Assembly (NCBI GenBank): GCA_044359565.1
Contig: JBIKLX010000020.1
Span: forward strand, 1-27,672
Length of the DNA: 27,672 nucleotides
Direction of reading: 5' to 3'
Source: VFMC01 sp044359565
GTDB lineage: Bacteria > Actinomycetota > Acidimicrobiia > Acidimicrobiales > Ilumatobacteraceae
The notes under the pieces were generated by a model. That model worked only from the letters and a program-made list of their open reading frames with translations, ran no database searches and was not told the origin of the DNA. Positions within the stretch are counted from its first letter, which is position 1, and each line of letters opens with the position of its first letter. The translations under genes were made by a program, and so were the position numbers. Below, piece after piece: positions 16,407-23,850 of this stretch.

Positions 16407-18308
16407 CTAGCGACGGGCCGCGAGCTGACGGCAGAGAGAATCACCGCGGCCGGCATCGATGGTGAACGCAGGTGTGGCGAGTGGGGGGTCGGGCGGCACG
16501 TCGAAGCTGAACAGCGAGAGGGTGCCGTCGATCGATACCGACAGCTCGGGCATGACCGGGTCGGCGACGACGGCCACGCGCACCCGACCGCGTTGCACCG
16601 GCACGGCGACGCCCTGCAGCCCTGTGTCGCCACGGAGCAGGTCGGCGCGGGCGAGGCCTGCTGCGACCACCAGATCGATTCGCCAGCCGTCGCCCTCTAC
16701 CAGCGGCGTCGTCGCGAGCGAGTCGACATCGTCGAGCTCCACCGCGCCGCGCAGCGTGCTGCCGCCATTCGCCCGTTCGAGAGCGACCCAGCGGCCCTGC
16801 TCGGCGATGTAGACCCCGTCGCAGGTGTCGCCATCGTTGTCGAGGGCGACGATGCCGTCGCGCCCCACCGTGCCGTCGCCCACGAGGCGCAGGCCGGGCG
16901 CTGGGTTGCCGAAGAACAGGTCGTCGACCTGGTAGCGCCAGGCCGTGAAGCCGGGCTCTTTCAGGTCAGACGTCCACACGGCGAGCGCAGTGTTCACCCA
17001 GGCACCCCACACCACACCCGCCACGAGCAGCACCCGAACGACTCGTCGACGCCCGGCGGCGAGCGACGGTGCGGCACCTGCGAAGGCAACGGCCGCCGGG
17101 ATGGCCAGCATCGGCAGCATGTCGACCAGGTACCGGTTACCGATGAAGGCGATGGTGAACGTGGGCACGGCGGCCAATGCTGTGCCGGCGGTGATTCCCA
17201 GCCAGGCCCACCCCCGGCGACGGAGCAGCACCACCACGCCTACCAGCGCGGCGAGCAGCAGCACGGTGGCGGCGTTGGTGAGCGAGGCCGACGGGGTGAT
17301 GGTCTCCATCGGGTACGACCCACGGTCGGTGGCGAGTGGGCCGTAGCGCACGATGGGCAGCAGTCGCTCGAAGCGGACCGTGTCGGGGCGCAGGTAGTGC
17401 ACCACCGTGGTGCCTACGAAGCGCAGCCCGAAGAAGCTGCTGTCGTTGCCGGCGAACCAGGCGGCCCGTTCGGGATCTCTCAACGTGAGCACCTGACGCT
17501 CGGCGGGCAGGCCGAGCATCGACCCGAATTTCGCCGCATTCACGGCGACGTGCAGGGCGAAGCCGGCCACGCACCCGCCAATGACGGCAAGCGCGTGCGG
17601 GCGAGGCAATCGGCCGCGCACCAGTGCCACCAGCACCACGCCGCCTACGCCTGCGGCAATTCCGATGCCGACCGAGGCGCGGGTGAGCAGGGCGGCGGCC
17701 ACCGATCCGGCGGTGAGCAGCGCCGCGCGGCGACCCGGCTCGCGCAAGAGGCGCATCGTGCCCACGGCCGCCCACAGTGCGAAGGTCGCTGCCCACAGTT
17801 CGGTCTCGTGGTACACGCTCACCCAGCCGGCCAGGTACAGCGCCGGCGAGGTGGCCACGGCAGCGACGAACCCAGCGGTGCGCCAGGCGGAGGGCGACCA
17901 GCCGAACCAGCGTCGGGCCTGGACGACGAGGTGGTAGGCGCCGGTGCACAGCACGACGAAGCCGATGGTCATCGACAGTCGCACGAGGCGCCCGTCGAAC
18001 ACGTGGCCGAACAGGGCGAAGGGCAGGCGGACCAGGGCGAGGAACGGCCCGAAGTAGAGGTAGGTCCGCCGATCGATGAGGAACCCTTCGATGTCGGCTA
18101 CCTGCGGGTCGACCCAGAGGCGTCCGTGCAGGAAGGCACGTGCCTGCTCGTCGTAGAAGTCGGTGCTGAAGCCTGCCCGGTCGAACAGGTGCCAGGGGTG
18201 CCACCGGGTGAGCAGCAGCACGAACAGCACGGTTGCCGCCAGGGTGATCCGCCGCGCCGCTCGGGCGCCGGTGGACTCAGGGTCGGTCGGGTCGGCTGTT
18301 CGCCACAT
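16407..18308 (-). CDS. GT-C-like polytopic membrane glycosyltransferase (putative)
   Basis: A 633-aa membrane protein with about ten to eleven helices and a C-terminal soluble domain of roughly 180 aa that is probably extracytoplasmic. The first extracellular loop has FSTDFYDEQARAFLHGRL, with the acidic D-F-Y-D-E group expected of GT-C enzymes that use polyprenyl-phosphate sugars, followed by GFLIDRRTYLYFGPFLALVRLP, a pattern seen in actinobacterial GT-C-like proteins. The C-terminal part (from about WTSDLKEPGF) is beta-rich and may bind carbohydrate. It starts 32 bp inside the end of the GT2-methyltransferase gene and ends 1 nt before the DAHP synthase start. GT-C activity is inferred from topology and motif; donor and acceptor are unknown. 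Confidence 0.75.
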   Translation of the reverse strand: MWRTADPTDPESTGARAARRITLAATVLFVLLLTRWHPWHLFDRAGFSTDFYDEQARAFLHGRLWVDPQVADIEGFLIDRRTYLYFGPFLALVRLPFALFGHVFDGRLVRLSMTIGFVVLCTGAYHLVVQARRWFGWSPSAWRTAGFVAAVATSPALYLAGWVSVYHETELWAATFALWAAVGTMRLLREPGRRAALLTAGSVAAALLTRASVGIGIAAGVGGVVLVALVRGRLPRPHALAVIGGCVAGFALHVAVNAAKFGSMLGLPAERQVLTLRDPERAAWFAGNDSSFFGLRFVGTTVVHYLRPDTVRFERLLPIVRYGPLATDRGSYPMETITPSASLTNAATVLLLAALVGVVVLLRRRGWAWLGITAGTALAAVPTFTIAFIGNRYLVDMLPMLAIPAAVAFAGAAPSLAAGRRRVVRVLLVAGVVWGAWVNTALAVWTSDLKEPGFTAWRYQVDDLFFGNPAPGLRLVGDGTVGRDGIVALDNDGDTCDGVYIAEQGRWVALERANGGSTLRGAVELDDVDSLATTPLVEGDGWRIDLVVAAGLARADLLRGDTGLQGVAVPVQRGRVRVAVVADPVMPELSVSIDGTLSLFSFDVPPDPPLATPAFTIDAGRGDSLCRQLAARR

Positions 18309-19731
18309 CGAGTGCCGGGTCGACGGCCAGCTCGTACACGAACTGATAGGCGAACATGGTGGGCCAGGCGCGCACGAGTGCCCGGTCGACGAGTGCGCCG
18401 AGACGGCCGACGCTGCGGCCGGTGTTCACCCCGAGCGCATCGAAGGGCAGGCCGGTGTGTCGCCGGGCCACCGCCTGGAGCCCGCAGGTGTGGACGAGCC
18501 GGGTGAACGAGCGCCGCGTGAAGAACCGCAGATGGGTGGTGTCGAGGATGCCGCGCTGGTCGTAGTCGAACAGGCCCAGCATCGTGCGGCCACGCGGGTA
18601 CCAGTGCGAGAAGTTGGGCACGCTGGCGATGAGGGTGCCGCCGGGCCGAAGGCGGTGCGCCATCTCGGCCAGCAGCCGGTCGGGCTGGCGGACGTGTTCG
18701 ATGACGTCGGCGGCGATGACCACATCGAACCCGTCGCCCACCGAGTCGGGCAGACCCTGCTCGAGGTCGGCCTTCACGAAGTGCTCCATCCGGTCGCTCG
18801 CGCCGGGTTCCTCGGCGAGGTCGACACCGGTGACCCGATGACCCTGGGCGCGCAGTGCCTCGGCGAGCCAGCCGGGTCCGCAGCCGACGTCGAGTACCCG
18901 CATCGGCGCACGCGTCTGCATCATCTGCAGCACCCGGCCATGCGAGCTGTGGGCCGACGGCTTGTACGCGTAGGGCTCGGCGACCCGCCCGAGACGGCCC
19001 CCGCCGAAGCCGGTGCGGCCGAAGCGGTGACGCACGGTGTCGACCATGATGTCGCGGGCATACGTGATGCCGTTGACGCGGCAGATCTCGTCGCCGTAGT
19101 AGGTGGGGATGGGCACCTCGACGATGCGCTTGCCGGCCGCATGCAACTGCAGGATGATCTCGGTGTCGAAGTCGAACCCGTCGCTGTTGCCGACGAAGGG
19201 CAGATCGGCCAGCGTGCTCACCCGGTAGGCGCGGTAGCCCGAGTGCCACTCCGACAGGCGCAGGCCGGTGATGGTGTTCTGCGCCGTGGTGAGGATGCGG
19301 TTGCCGACGTACTTGTACAGCGGCATGCCGCCCTCGCGTGCGGCGCCCTTGGTCATCATGCGCGAGCCGAACACCGCGTCGGCATCGCCGTGCACGATGG
19401 GCGCCACGATGTCGCCCATCACCTCGGGGGCGTACTGGCCGTCGCCGTGCAGCAGCACGACCACATCCCAACCGTGGTTGATGGCGTAGGTGTAGCCCGC
19501 CTTCTGGTTACCGCCGTAGCCCAGGTTCTGCGGGTGCCGCAGCACAGTGAGGGCCAGGTCGGTGCCACGGTGCAGGTAGTCGTTCGCTACGGCGAACGTG
19601 TCGTCGGTGGAGTGGTCGTCTTGCACCAGCACCTCGGCGAGTTCGGTGCGCATCTCGGGTGAGATGCGATCGAGTACGTCGACGAGTGTTGTCTCGGCGT
19701 TGTACGCCACGACGAGCACCCCGACCTTCAT
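18277..19731 (-). CDS. Bifunctional GT2 glycosyltransferase / SAM methyltransferase
   Basis: A 484-aa fusion. Residues 1 to about 235 form a GT2 (GT-A) domain of the DPM/polyprenyl-phosphate-sugar type: VGVLVVAYNAETT, LVQDDHSTDDT (36-45), the metal motif HGDGQY (95-100), GSRMMTKGA, and EWHSGYRAYR. Residues from about 265 form a class I SAM methyltransferase: motif I VLDVGCGPGW (279-288), VTGVDLAEE, VIAADVIEHV, HRLRPGGTLIASVPN. No membrane helices are evident. The ATG at 19731 has TACTGT 7 nt upstream; the frame is open further but family similarity starts at residue 2. It heads the six-gene operon. It likely makes a lipid-linked sugar for the GT-C-like protein and methylates a related substrate; this is inference. 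Confidence 0.9.
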   Translation of the reverse strand: MKVGVLVVAYNAETTLVDVLDRISPEMRTELAEVLVQDDHSTDDTFAVANDYLHRGTDLALTVLRHPQNLGYGGNQKAGYTYAINHGWDVVVLLHGDGQYAPEVMGDIVAPIVHGDADAVFGSRMMTKGAAREGGMPLYKYVGNRILTTAQNTITGLRLSEWHSGYRAYRVSTLADLPFVGNSDGFDFDTEIILQLHAAGKRIVEVPIPTYYGDEICRVNGITYARDIMVDTVRHRFGRTGFGGGRLGRVAEPYAYKPSAHSSHGRVLQMMQTRAPMRVLDVGCGPGWLAEALRAQGHRVTGVDLAEEPGASDRMEHFVKADLEQGLPDSVGDGFDVVIAADVIEHVRQPDRLLAEMAHRLRPGGTLIASVPNFSHWYPRGRTMLGLFDYDQRGILDTTHLRFFTRRSFTRLVHTCGLQAVARRHTGLPFDALGVNTGRSVGRLGALVDRALVRAWPTMFAYQFVYELAVDPALDVANSRPDRP

Positions 19732-19738
19732 CGGCGCA

Positions 19739-19744
19739 ACAGTA
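19739..19744 (-). promoter_or_regulatory. Putative -10 hexamer TACTGT at head of six-gene operon
   Basis: On the minus strand TACTGT is followed by 7 nt and the ATG at 19731. It lies in the 49-bp gap after the sigma factor gene, so the operon can have its own leaderless promoter. Confidence 0.4.
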
Positions 19745-19780
19745 CCGGGTGAAGAGCCTGGGTGGAGGTGAGGGCGACAA

Positions 19781-20608
19781 TCAGGCGGCCAGGATGCGGA
19801 CTGCGTCTTCGCGCAGGCCGGCAACGGCGCGGCTGACGAGGCGGCGGGCCGCTTCGGCGGTGACGCCGAGGTGCTCGCCGACTTCGCGGAAGCTCTTGCG
19901 CTCGCCGTCGATGAGGCCGAAGCGGGCCTCGACCGCGTAGCGGGCACGAGCATCGAGCGTGCCGAGCAGCTCGTCGAGCAGCTCGCTGTCGACCAGTGCC
20001 ATCACTGCGTCTTCAGGCGTGGCATCGCCATTGGCCATCAGGTCGCCGAGGGTGGCGTCGCCGTCGTCACCGATGGTCTTGTCGAGCGAGACCGGGGTGG
20101 TGAGGCGGTGCAGTTCGGCGTTGCCCACATCGAGCGTCTCGCCGTCGCCGCTGGCCTGGCGCAGCGCAGCGCGCAGGCTGGCCGAACGATCGCCGGGAAT
20201 ACGGATGAGGCTGGCCTTCTGGTCGAGCGCACGGCCGATGGCCTGGCGGATCCAGAAGGTGGCGTAGGTGGAGAACTTGAAGCCACGGCGCCAGTCGAAC
20301 TTGTCGACGGCGTGCTCGAGGCCGAGGTTGCCCTCTTGGATGAGGTCGAGCAGGTCCATGCCCTGGGGCAGGGGATAGCGCCGCGCAATGGACACCACGA
20401 GGCGGAGGTTGGACCGGATGAAGCGGTCCTTGGCGGCGGCCGCAGCGGCGACGTCAGCCTTGAGGGCTGCGCCTTTCTCGCCGTTGGCGAGACGCTCGGA
20501 CGCAGCGCGGCCGGCTTCGATGACGCGAGAGAGCTGGCGCTCCTCCTCGGCGTTCAGGAGGGACACCTTGCCGATGTCGTTGAGATAAAGACCGATGGAA
20601 TCGTTCAT
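19781..20608 (-). CDS. RNA polymerase sigma-70 family factor, divergent group 2-like
   Basis: A 275-aa sigma factor. Seen: region 1.2 SIGLYLNDIGKVSLLNAEEERQL, region 2 with RLVVSIARRY, GMDLLDLIQEGNLGLEHAVDKFD and the melting/-10 segment GFKFSTYATFWIRQAIGRAL, then a shortened region 3, and region 4 with RFGLIDGERKSFREVGEHLGVTAEAARRLVSRAVAGLR. Group 1.1 is absent. The helix-turn-helix lacks the usual RERIRQIE, so the -35 preference should differ from the housekeeping factor. The ATG at 20608 is used; a TTG at 20623 is in frame. It is divergent from nadD, with 269 bp between starts. Its own promoter is not clear. Confidence 0.92.
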   Translation of the reverse strand: MNDSIGLYLNDIGKVSLLNAEEERQLSRVIEAGRAASERLANGEKGAALKADVAAAAAAKDRFIRSNLRLVVSIARRYPLPQGMDLLDLIQEGNLGLEHAVDKFDWRRGFKFSTYATFWIRQAIGRALDQKASLIRIPGDRSASLRAALRQASGDGETLDVGNAELHRLTTPVSLDKTIGDDGDATLGDLMANGDATPEDAVMALVDSELLDELLGTLDARARYAVEARFGLIDGERKSFREVGEHLGVTAEAARRLVSRAVAGLREDAVRILAA

Positions 20609-20664
20609 GGCAGTTCGTTTCAACTTCTTCGTTCGTCGTCACATTCCGGATGACCGCCGTGTCG

Positions 20665-20679
20665 CATGGCACAGCCATG
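20665..20679. repeat. Short hairpin CATGGC-ACA-GCCATG
   Basis: A perfect 6-bp inverted repeat with a 3-nt loop in the divergent region between the sigma factor and nadD, 57 nt upstream of the sigma factor start. It could be an operator or part of the 5' leader; no partner site found. Confidence 0.3.
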
Positions 20680-20863
20680 GGCACTTCTGGTCACGAGAGG
20701 GGGGTTTGGGGGTGCGGGCCGCCATCCGTGGGTGACCTGCGTACCGCCCGACTGGGGGATTGATTCGGGGGACAAAGCACAGTACTACATCCGGTGGTGC
20801 CTGTGTGGTCTTGATTGTCCAATTTCCGTCCTGTCCTGCACGGATGCCGCCGGGATCCACCCG

Positions 20864-20869
20864 TACACT
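20864..20869 (+). promoter_or_regulatory. Putative -10 hexamer TACACT for nadD
   Basis: TACACT ends 8 nt before the GTG at 20878 and no Shine-Dalgarno fits between them. Confidence 0.4.
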
Positions 20870-20877
20870 TGCCGCCC

Positions 20878-21480
20878 GTGCCAGCCGCCCGTCCACTCGA
20901 ACGAATCGGTCTGTTCGGCGGCACCTTCGACCCGCCCCACGTGGGGCATCTGGTCACGGCGGTGAACGTGCGTCATGCGCTGCGTCTCGATCTCGTCATC
21001 TTGATGGTGGCCAACGTGCCGTGGCAGAAGCAGGGCACCCGCGCCATCTCGCCGGCCGACGACCGGCTCGCCATGGTCGATGCCGCCGTGGCCGACGTGG
21101 AGGGGCTCGTCGTCGGCGATCTCGAGGTGCGCCGCGGTGGCGACAGTTACACGGCCGACACCCTGGCGGAACTGGCGAGGCTGCACCCGGCCGCCGAGTT
21201 GTTCACCATCGTGGGCGACGATGCTGCGGCGGGTATCGACACCTGGGCGCGGGCCGACGAGGTGGCAGCCCGATCCTCGCTCGTGGTGGTCGATCGTCCG
21301 GGCATCCCCGTCGAGTTGCCCTCCGGGTATCCGTGGATCCGGGTGGAGGTGCCACACCTCGAGGTGTCGAGCACCGATCTGCGCGAGCGCGTCCGCGACG
21401 GCCGCCCGCTCGACTACCTCATCACCGACCCGGTGCAGCGCATCGTTCGTGAACGATCGCTGTACCTGGAGGCAGTGTGA
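20878..21480 (+). CDS. nadD: Nicotinate-nucleotide adenylyltransferase
   Basis: Converts nicotinate mononucleotide and ATP to deamido-NAD; cytoplasmic NAD biosynthesis. The 200-aa length is normal. Seen: GLFGGTFDPPHVGHL (11-25) with the HxGH nucleotidyltransferase motif at 21-24, VPWQKQGTRAISPADDRLAM, GDSYTADTL, IVGDDAAAGIDTW, and the ISSTxIR-type signature VSSTDLRERVRDGRPLDYLI. The GTG at 20878 is chosen because the Rossmann strand begins ten residues later and a -10 hexamer sits 8 nt upstream; the frame is open to 20815 but those codons cover the putative promoter. Its stop overlaps the next start as GTGA. The order nadD, LytR_C protein, rsfS is common in actinobacteria. Confidence 0.96.
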   Translation: MPAARPLERIGLFGGTFDPPHVGHLVTAVNVRHALRLDLVILMVANVPWQKQGTRAISPADDRLAMVDAAVADVEGLVVGDLEVRRGGDSYTADTLAELARLHPAAELFTIVGDDAAAGIDTWARADEVAARSSLVVVDRPGIPVELPSGYPWIRVEVPHLEVSSTDLRERVRDGRPLDYLITDPVQRIVRERSLYLEAV

Positions 21481-22643
21481 GCGCCATTGCCGAGCGGCGT
21501 CGGCGCCGAACCGTCGCGATGTTGGCCGTCACCGTGCTCGTCGTGCTTGCCATGCCGGTGCTCGGCTATGTGGGTGCGCGAGCGGTGCTCGACTCCACTG
21601 GTGGCACCGACGCGCAGGCCGACAATCTGCCCGTCCAGCCGCTGCCGCCCACACCGACGGCGCTGTATCTCTCCACCGACGCAACGGGTGCGCTGTCGAG
21701 TGCGGCAGTGTTCGTGCTGAGCCCGACGATGCTGGGCGGCAGCATCGTCCCCCTGGCGGTGAATGCCGACGTGGGGTTCGCTCCCGAGGCACGCCAGTCG
21801 CTGCAGGACGTGTTCGCACAGGGCGGGGTCGATGCTGCGGTGCTGGCGGTCGAGTCGCTCACGCTCGTGACGATCAACCACGTCGAGGTCGCCGACGAGT
21901 CGGCCGTGGCCGGGTTCCTGCTGCCCTTCGCTCCGCTGACGGTCGACCTGGTCGCCGATGTGGCCACGGCCTCATTCGCCGACCCCAACGCTCAGCCCCT
22001 CACCGCCGGCACTGCAGTGCTCGACGCGGGTGCTGCGGCCAAGGTGCTCACTGAGCCGGCTGCCACCAGTGCTGCCGGCCAGAACGGCCACCGTGCCAAC
22101 ACCGAGGCGCTGTGGGCTGCGGTGTCGATCGCAGTTGGAGTCGGTCGCCCGACGGCAGCGACGGGTGCCGTACCCGCGAACTTCAACGAGTTCACGGCAG
22201 GACTGTTCGCCGGCCCGGTGGCGAGCCGCGGTATCGCTGTGCTGCCGCTCGAGGGCGACGAGAACCCGAACGGCCTCGATGTCGTGCAGGTCGATCGGGC
22301 TGACGCGGTGTTCGTGTTCGCGAGCATTGCGCCGGCGTCGATGTCAGGTCCGTCGCCGGGGCTGTTGTTCCGTCTCGAGGCACCTCCGGGGTACGACGCT
22401 GCGGTGAAGTCGACCATCGAGAAGTTGCTGTTCCTCGGTGCGAACATCGTGTCGGTCGACACGAACGTGGCACCGCGTCCCGATACCGTCTTCTTGGTGC
22501 CCGACGAAGTGAACCGCGACGAAGCCATGCAGACCAACGGAATCTTCGGATCGGTGAGCTTCGAGGACCCGACGGTGCGCATCGACGGTGTCGACCTCAC
22601 CGTCGTGCTGGGCACCGACTATCTCGAGAGGGCGTCGTCGTGA
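21477..22643 (+). CDS. LytR_C-domain envelope protein, LCP-like region degenerate
   Basis: A 388-aa membrane-anchored protein. RRRRR followed by a hydrophobic run (VAMLAVTVLVVLAMPVLGYVG) forms an N-terminal anchor; the rest should be outside. The middle (about 55-200) has the outline of an LCP domain (STDATGALSSAAVFVLSPTML, ITINHVEVAD-like segment TINHVEVADESAVAG), but the usual catalytic Arg and Asp clusters of LCP ligases are not obvious. The C-terminus (about 300-385) fits LytR_C: a helix, ANIVSVDTN, then VRIDGVDLTVVLGTDYLE. It may help attach glycopolymers to the wall or only bind them. The GTG start overlaps nadD, and its stop overlaps rsfS, both by 4 bp. Confidence 0.78.
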   Translation: MSAIAERRRRRTVAMLAVTVLVVLAMPVLGYVGARAVLDSTGGTDAQADNLPVQPLPPTPTALYLSTDATGALSSAAVFVLSPTMLGGSIVPLAVNADVGFAPEARQSLQDVFAQGGVDAAVLAVESLTLVTINHVEVADESAVAGFLLPFAPLTVDLVADVATASFADPNAQPLTAGTAVLDAGAAAKVLTEPAATSAAGQNGHRANTEALWAAVSIAVGVGRPTAATGAVPANFNEFTAGLFAGPVASRGIAVLPLEGDENPNGLDVVQVDRADAVFVFASIAPASMSGPSPGLLFRLEAPPGYDAAVKSTIEKLLFLGANIVSVDTNVAPRPDTVFLVPDEVNRDEAMQTNGIFGSVSFEDPTVRIDGVDLTVVLGTDYLERASS

Positions 22644-23014
22644 GCACCGCTGCGGCAGCGGCGCTGGCCATCACCGCCGCTCGTGCGGCCGACGACAAGA
22701 AGGCCGAGAACACCATCGTCCTGCAGGTGGGCAATGTGCTCGGCATCACCGAGTACTTCGTCATCACCAGCGCGTCGAACCGGCGCCTGGTGCGCACCAT
22801 CGTCGATGCGGTTGAAGAGCAGGTGCGTGCCGAGCACGGGCGCTCGCCGCTGCGCAGCGAGGGCGTGGGCGAGCAGCAGTGGGTGCTGGTCGACTTCGGC
22901 GACGTCGTAGTGCACGTGTTCGCCGACGAGGTGCGCGCCTACTACGAGATCGAGCGCCTGTACCGCGACGTGCCCCGTCTGGAGTGGCAGGCGACCGCCC
23001 CTGACCCGGCCTGA
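22640..23014 (+). CDS. rsfS: Ribosome silencing factor
   Basis: A 124-aa RsfS/Iojap protein, which binds ribosomal protein uL14 and keeps the ribosomal subunits apart in starvation. Seen: ADDKKAENTIVLQVGNVLGITEYFVITSASN, the helix NRRLVRTIVDAVEEQV, EGVGEQQWVLVDFGDVVVHVF and ADEVRAYYEIERLYRDVP, covering the whole family. The GTG at 22640 overlaps the stop of the LytR_C gene (GTGA). It closes the nadD operon, which is standard company for this gene. Confidence 0.95.
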   Translation: MSTAAAAALAITAARAADDKKAENTIVLQVGNVLGITEYFVITSASNRRLVRTIVDAVEEQVRAEHGRSPLRSEGVGEQQWVLVDFGDVVVHVFADEVRAYYEIERLYRDVPRLEWQATAPDPA

Positions 23015-23093
23015 CCTCTGTCGGGCTGGGCATCGTGCCGATTCCCGGTACGACTGTGATCGCTGTCACCGATGTTCGGATCCAAAGTATCTC

Positions 23094-23099
23094 TAGCAT
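23094..23099 (+). promoter_or_regulatory. Putative -10 hexamer TAGCAT
   Basis: TAGCAT ends 8 nt before the ATG at 23108. It favours that start over the in-frame ATGs at 23072 and 23102. Confidence 0.3.
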
Positions 23100-23107
23100 C
23101 GATGGCA

Positions 23108-23686
23108 ATGAGTCTGCCCCTGTCAGGAAGCTTCGACACCGCTGAACTGCCCCGCATCGCTTCCGAGCCGGTGACGGTGACGGTGGCGCGTACCGTGGCG
23201 CCGGGCTGGGAGGCCGAGTTCCTGCGGTGGGCCGACCGGTTGGTGGCCGCCGCGCAGGAGGCCCCCGGGTGCCTGGGTGCCGGTGTGTTCCATCCGGGCC
23301 AGGCAGGTGGCGAATACCAGATCGTGGTCCGGTTCGCCGACGGTTTGCTGCTGCGTGAGTGGGAGCGGTCGGCAGTGCGTAACGAACTGATGGACCAGGC
23401 CGACCGGTTCGTCACCGGCGTGCGCGTGCAGCGCACCGTGGGCGTCGACGAGTGGTTCGAGGCCGCGGCCCATGCGGTGCCGGCTGCACCGTGGTGGCGC
23501 CGGTTGTTCAGCGACGTGGCGTGGGTGTACCCGGTATCGCTCGTGCTCGCCCTGTTCATCGCGCCGTGGTACGGGGCGTTGCCGCTCGCGGCACGGGTGC
23601 TGCTGGGCGCCACGATCGTCACGGTGCTGCTGCAGGTGTTCGTCAGCCCAGCGCGTCGCAGGCTGCGGCGGCTGCGCAGGTTCTGA
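23108..23686 (+). CDS. ABM-domain protein with C-terminal membrane hairpin
   Basis: A protein of about 192 aa. Residues 20-115 form an antibiotic-biosynthesis-monooxygenase-type ferredoxin-like barrel: VTVTVARTVAPGWEAEFLRWADRL, APGCLGAGVFHP, EYQIVVRFAD, LLREWERSAVRNEL. Two hydrophobic segments follow (VYPVSLVLALFIAPWY and ARVLLGATIVTVLLQVFV) and then a very basic tail (ARRRLRRLRR). This ABM plus two-helix layout is found in bacterial proteins of unknown role, and no cofactor site can be assigned. Start uncertain: ATGs at 23072, 23102 and 23108 are all in frame; 23108 has the best-placed promoter hexamer. It sits alone between rsfS and tRNA-Ala. Confidence 0.75.
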   Translation: MSLPLSGSFDTAELPRIASEPVTVTVARTVAPGWEAEFLRWADRLVAAAQEAPGCLGAGVFHPGQAGGEYQIVVRFADGLLLREWERSAVRNELMDQADRFVTGVRVQRTVGVDEWFEAAAHAVPAAPWWRRLFSDVAWVYPVSLVLALFIAPWYGALPLAARVLLGATIVTVLLQVFVSPARRRLRRLRRF

Positions 23687-23696
23687 CCTCTGCTGT

Positions 23697-23725
23697 TTGG
23701 AACCGTCGGGGGCCGTTGGTAATCT
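23697..23725 (+). promoter_or_regulatory. Sigma-70 promoter of tRNA-Ala
   Basis: TTGGAA (23697-23702) and TAATCT (23720-23725) are spaced by exactly 17 bp, and the tRNA begins 16 nt after the -10. This is the clearest two-part promoter in the window. Confidence 0.75.
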
Positions 23726-23740
23726 CATCCGGCCCAGTAC

Positions 23741-23813
23741 GGGGCTGTAGCTCAGTTGGCAGAGCGCTTCCATGGCATGGAAGAGGTCAGGGGTTCAATT
23801 CCCCTCAGCTCCA
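23741..23813 (+). tRNA. tRNA-Ala (anticodon GGC)
   Basis: A 73-nt complete cloverleaf. The acceptor stem GGGGCTG/CAGCTCC contains the G3:U70 pair that identifies alanine tRNAs. The D arm is GCTC...GAGC, the anticodon stem CTTCC/GGAAG encloses ATGGCAT (anticodon GGC, reading GCC and GCU), and the T arm is AGGGG-TTCAATT-CCCCT. The discriminator base is A; CCA is not encoded. Confidence 0.97.
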
Positions 23814-23818
23814 CGGAG

Positions 23819-23850
23819 AGAACCCCAGGTCAGACGGCCTGGGGTTCTTT
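23819..23850 (+). terminator. Rho-independent terminator after tRNA-Ala
   Basis: A perfect 11-bp stem AGAACCCCAGG/CCTGGGGTTCT with an 8-nt loop is followed by TTCGTTC. It starts 6 nt after the tRNA. Confidence 0.85.

Noticed and set aside
20609..20877. Riboswitch or small RNA between the sigma factor and nadD
   Set aside because: Only one short hairpin was seen; no known riboswitch core and no terminator-like structure.
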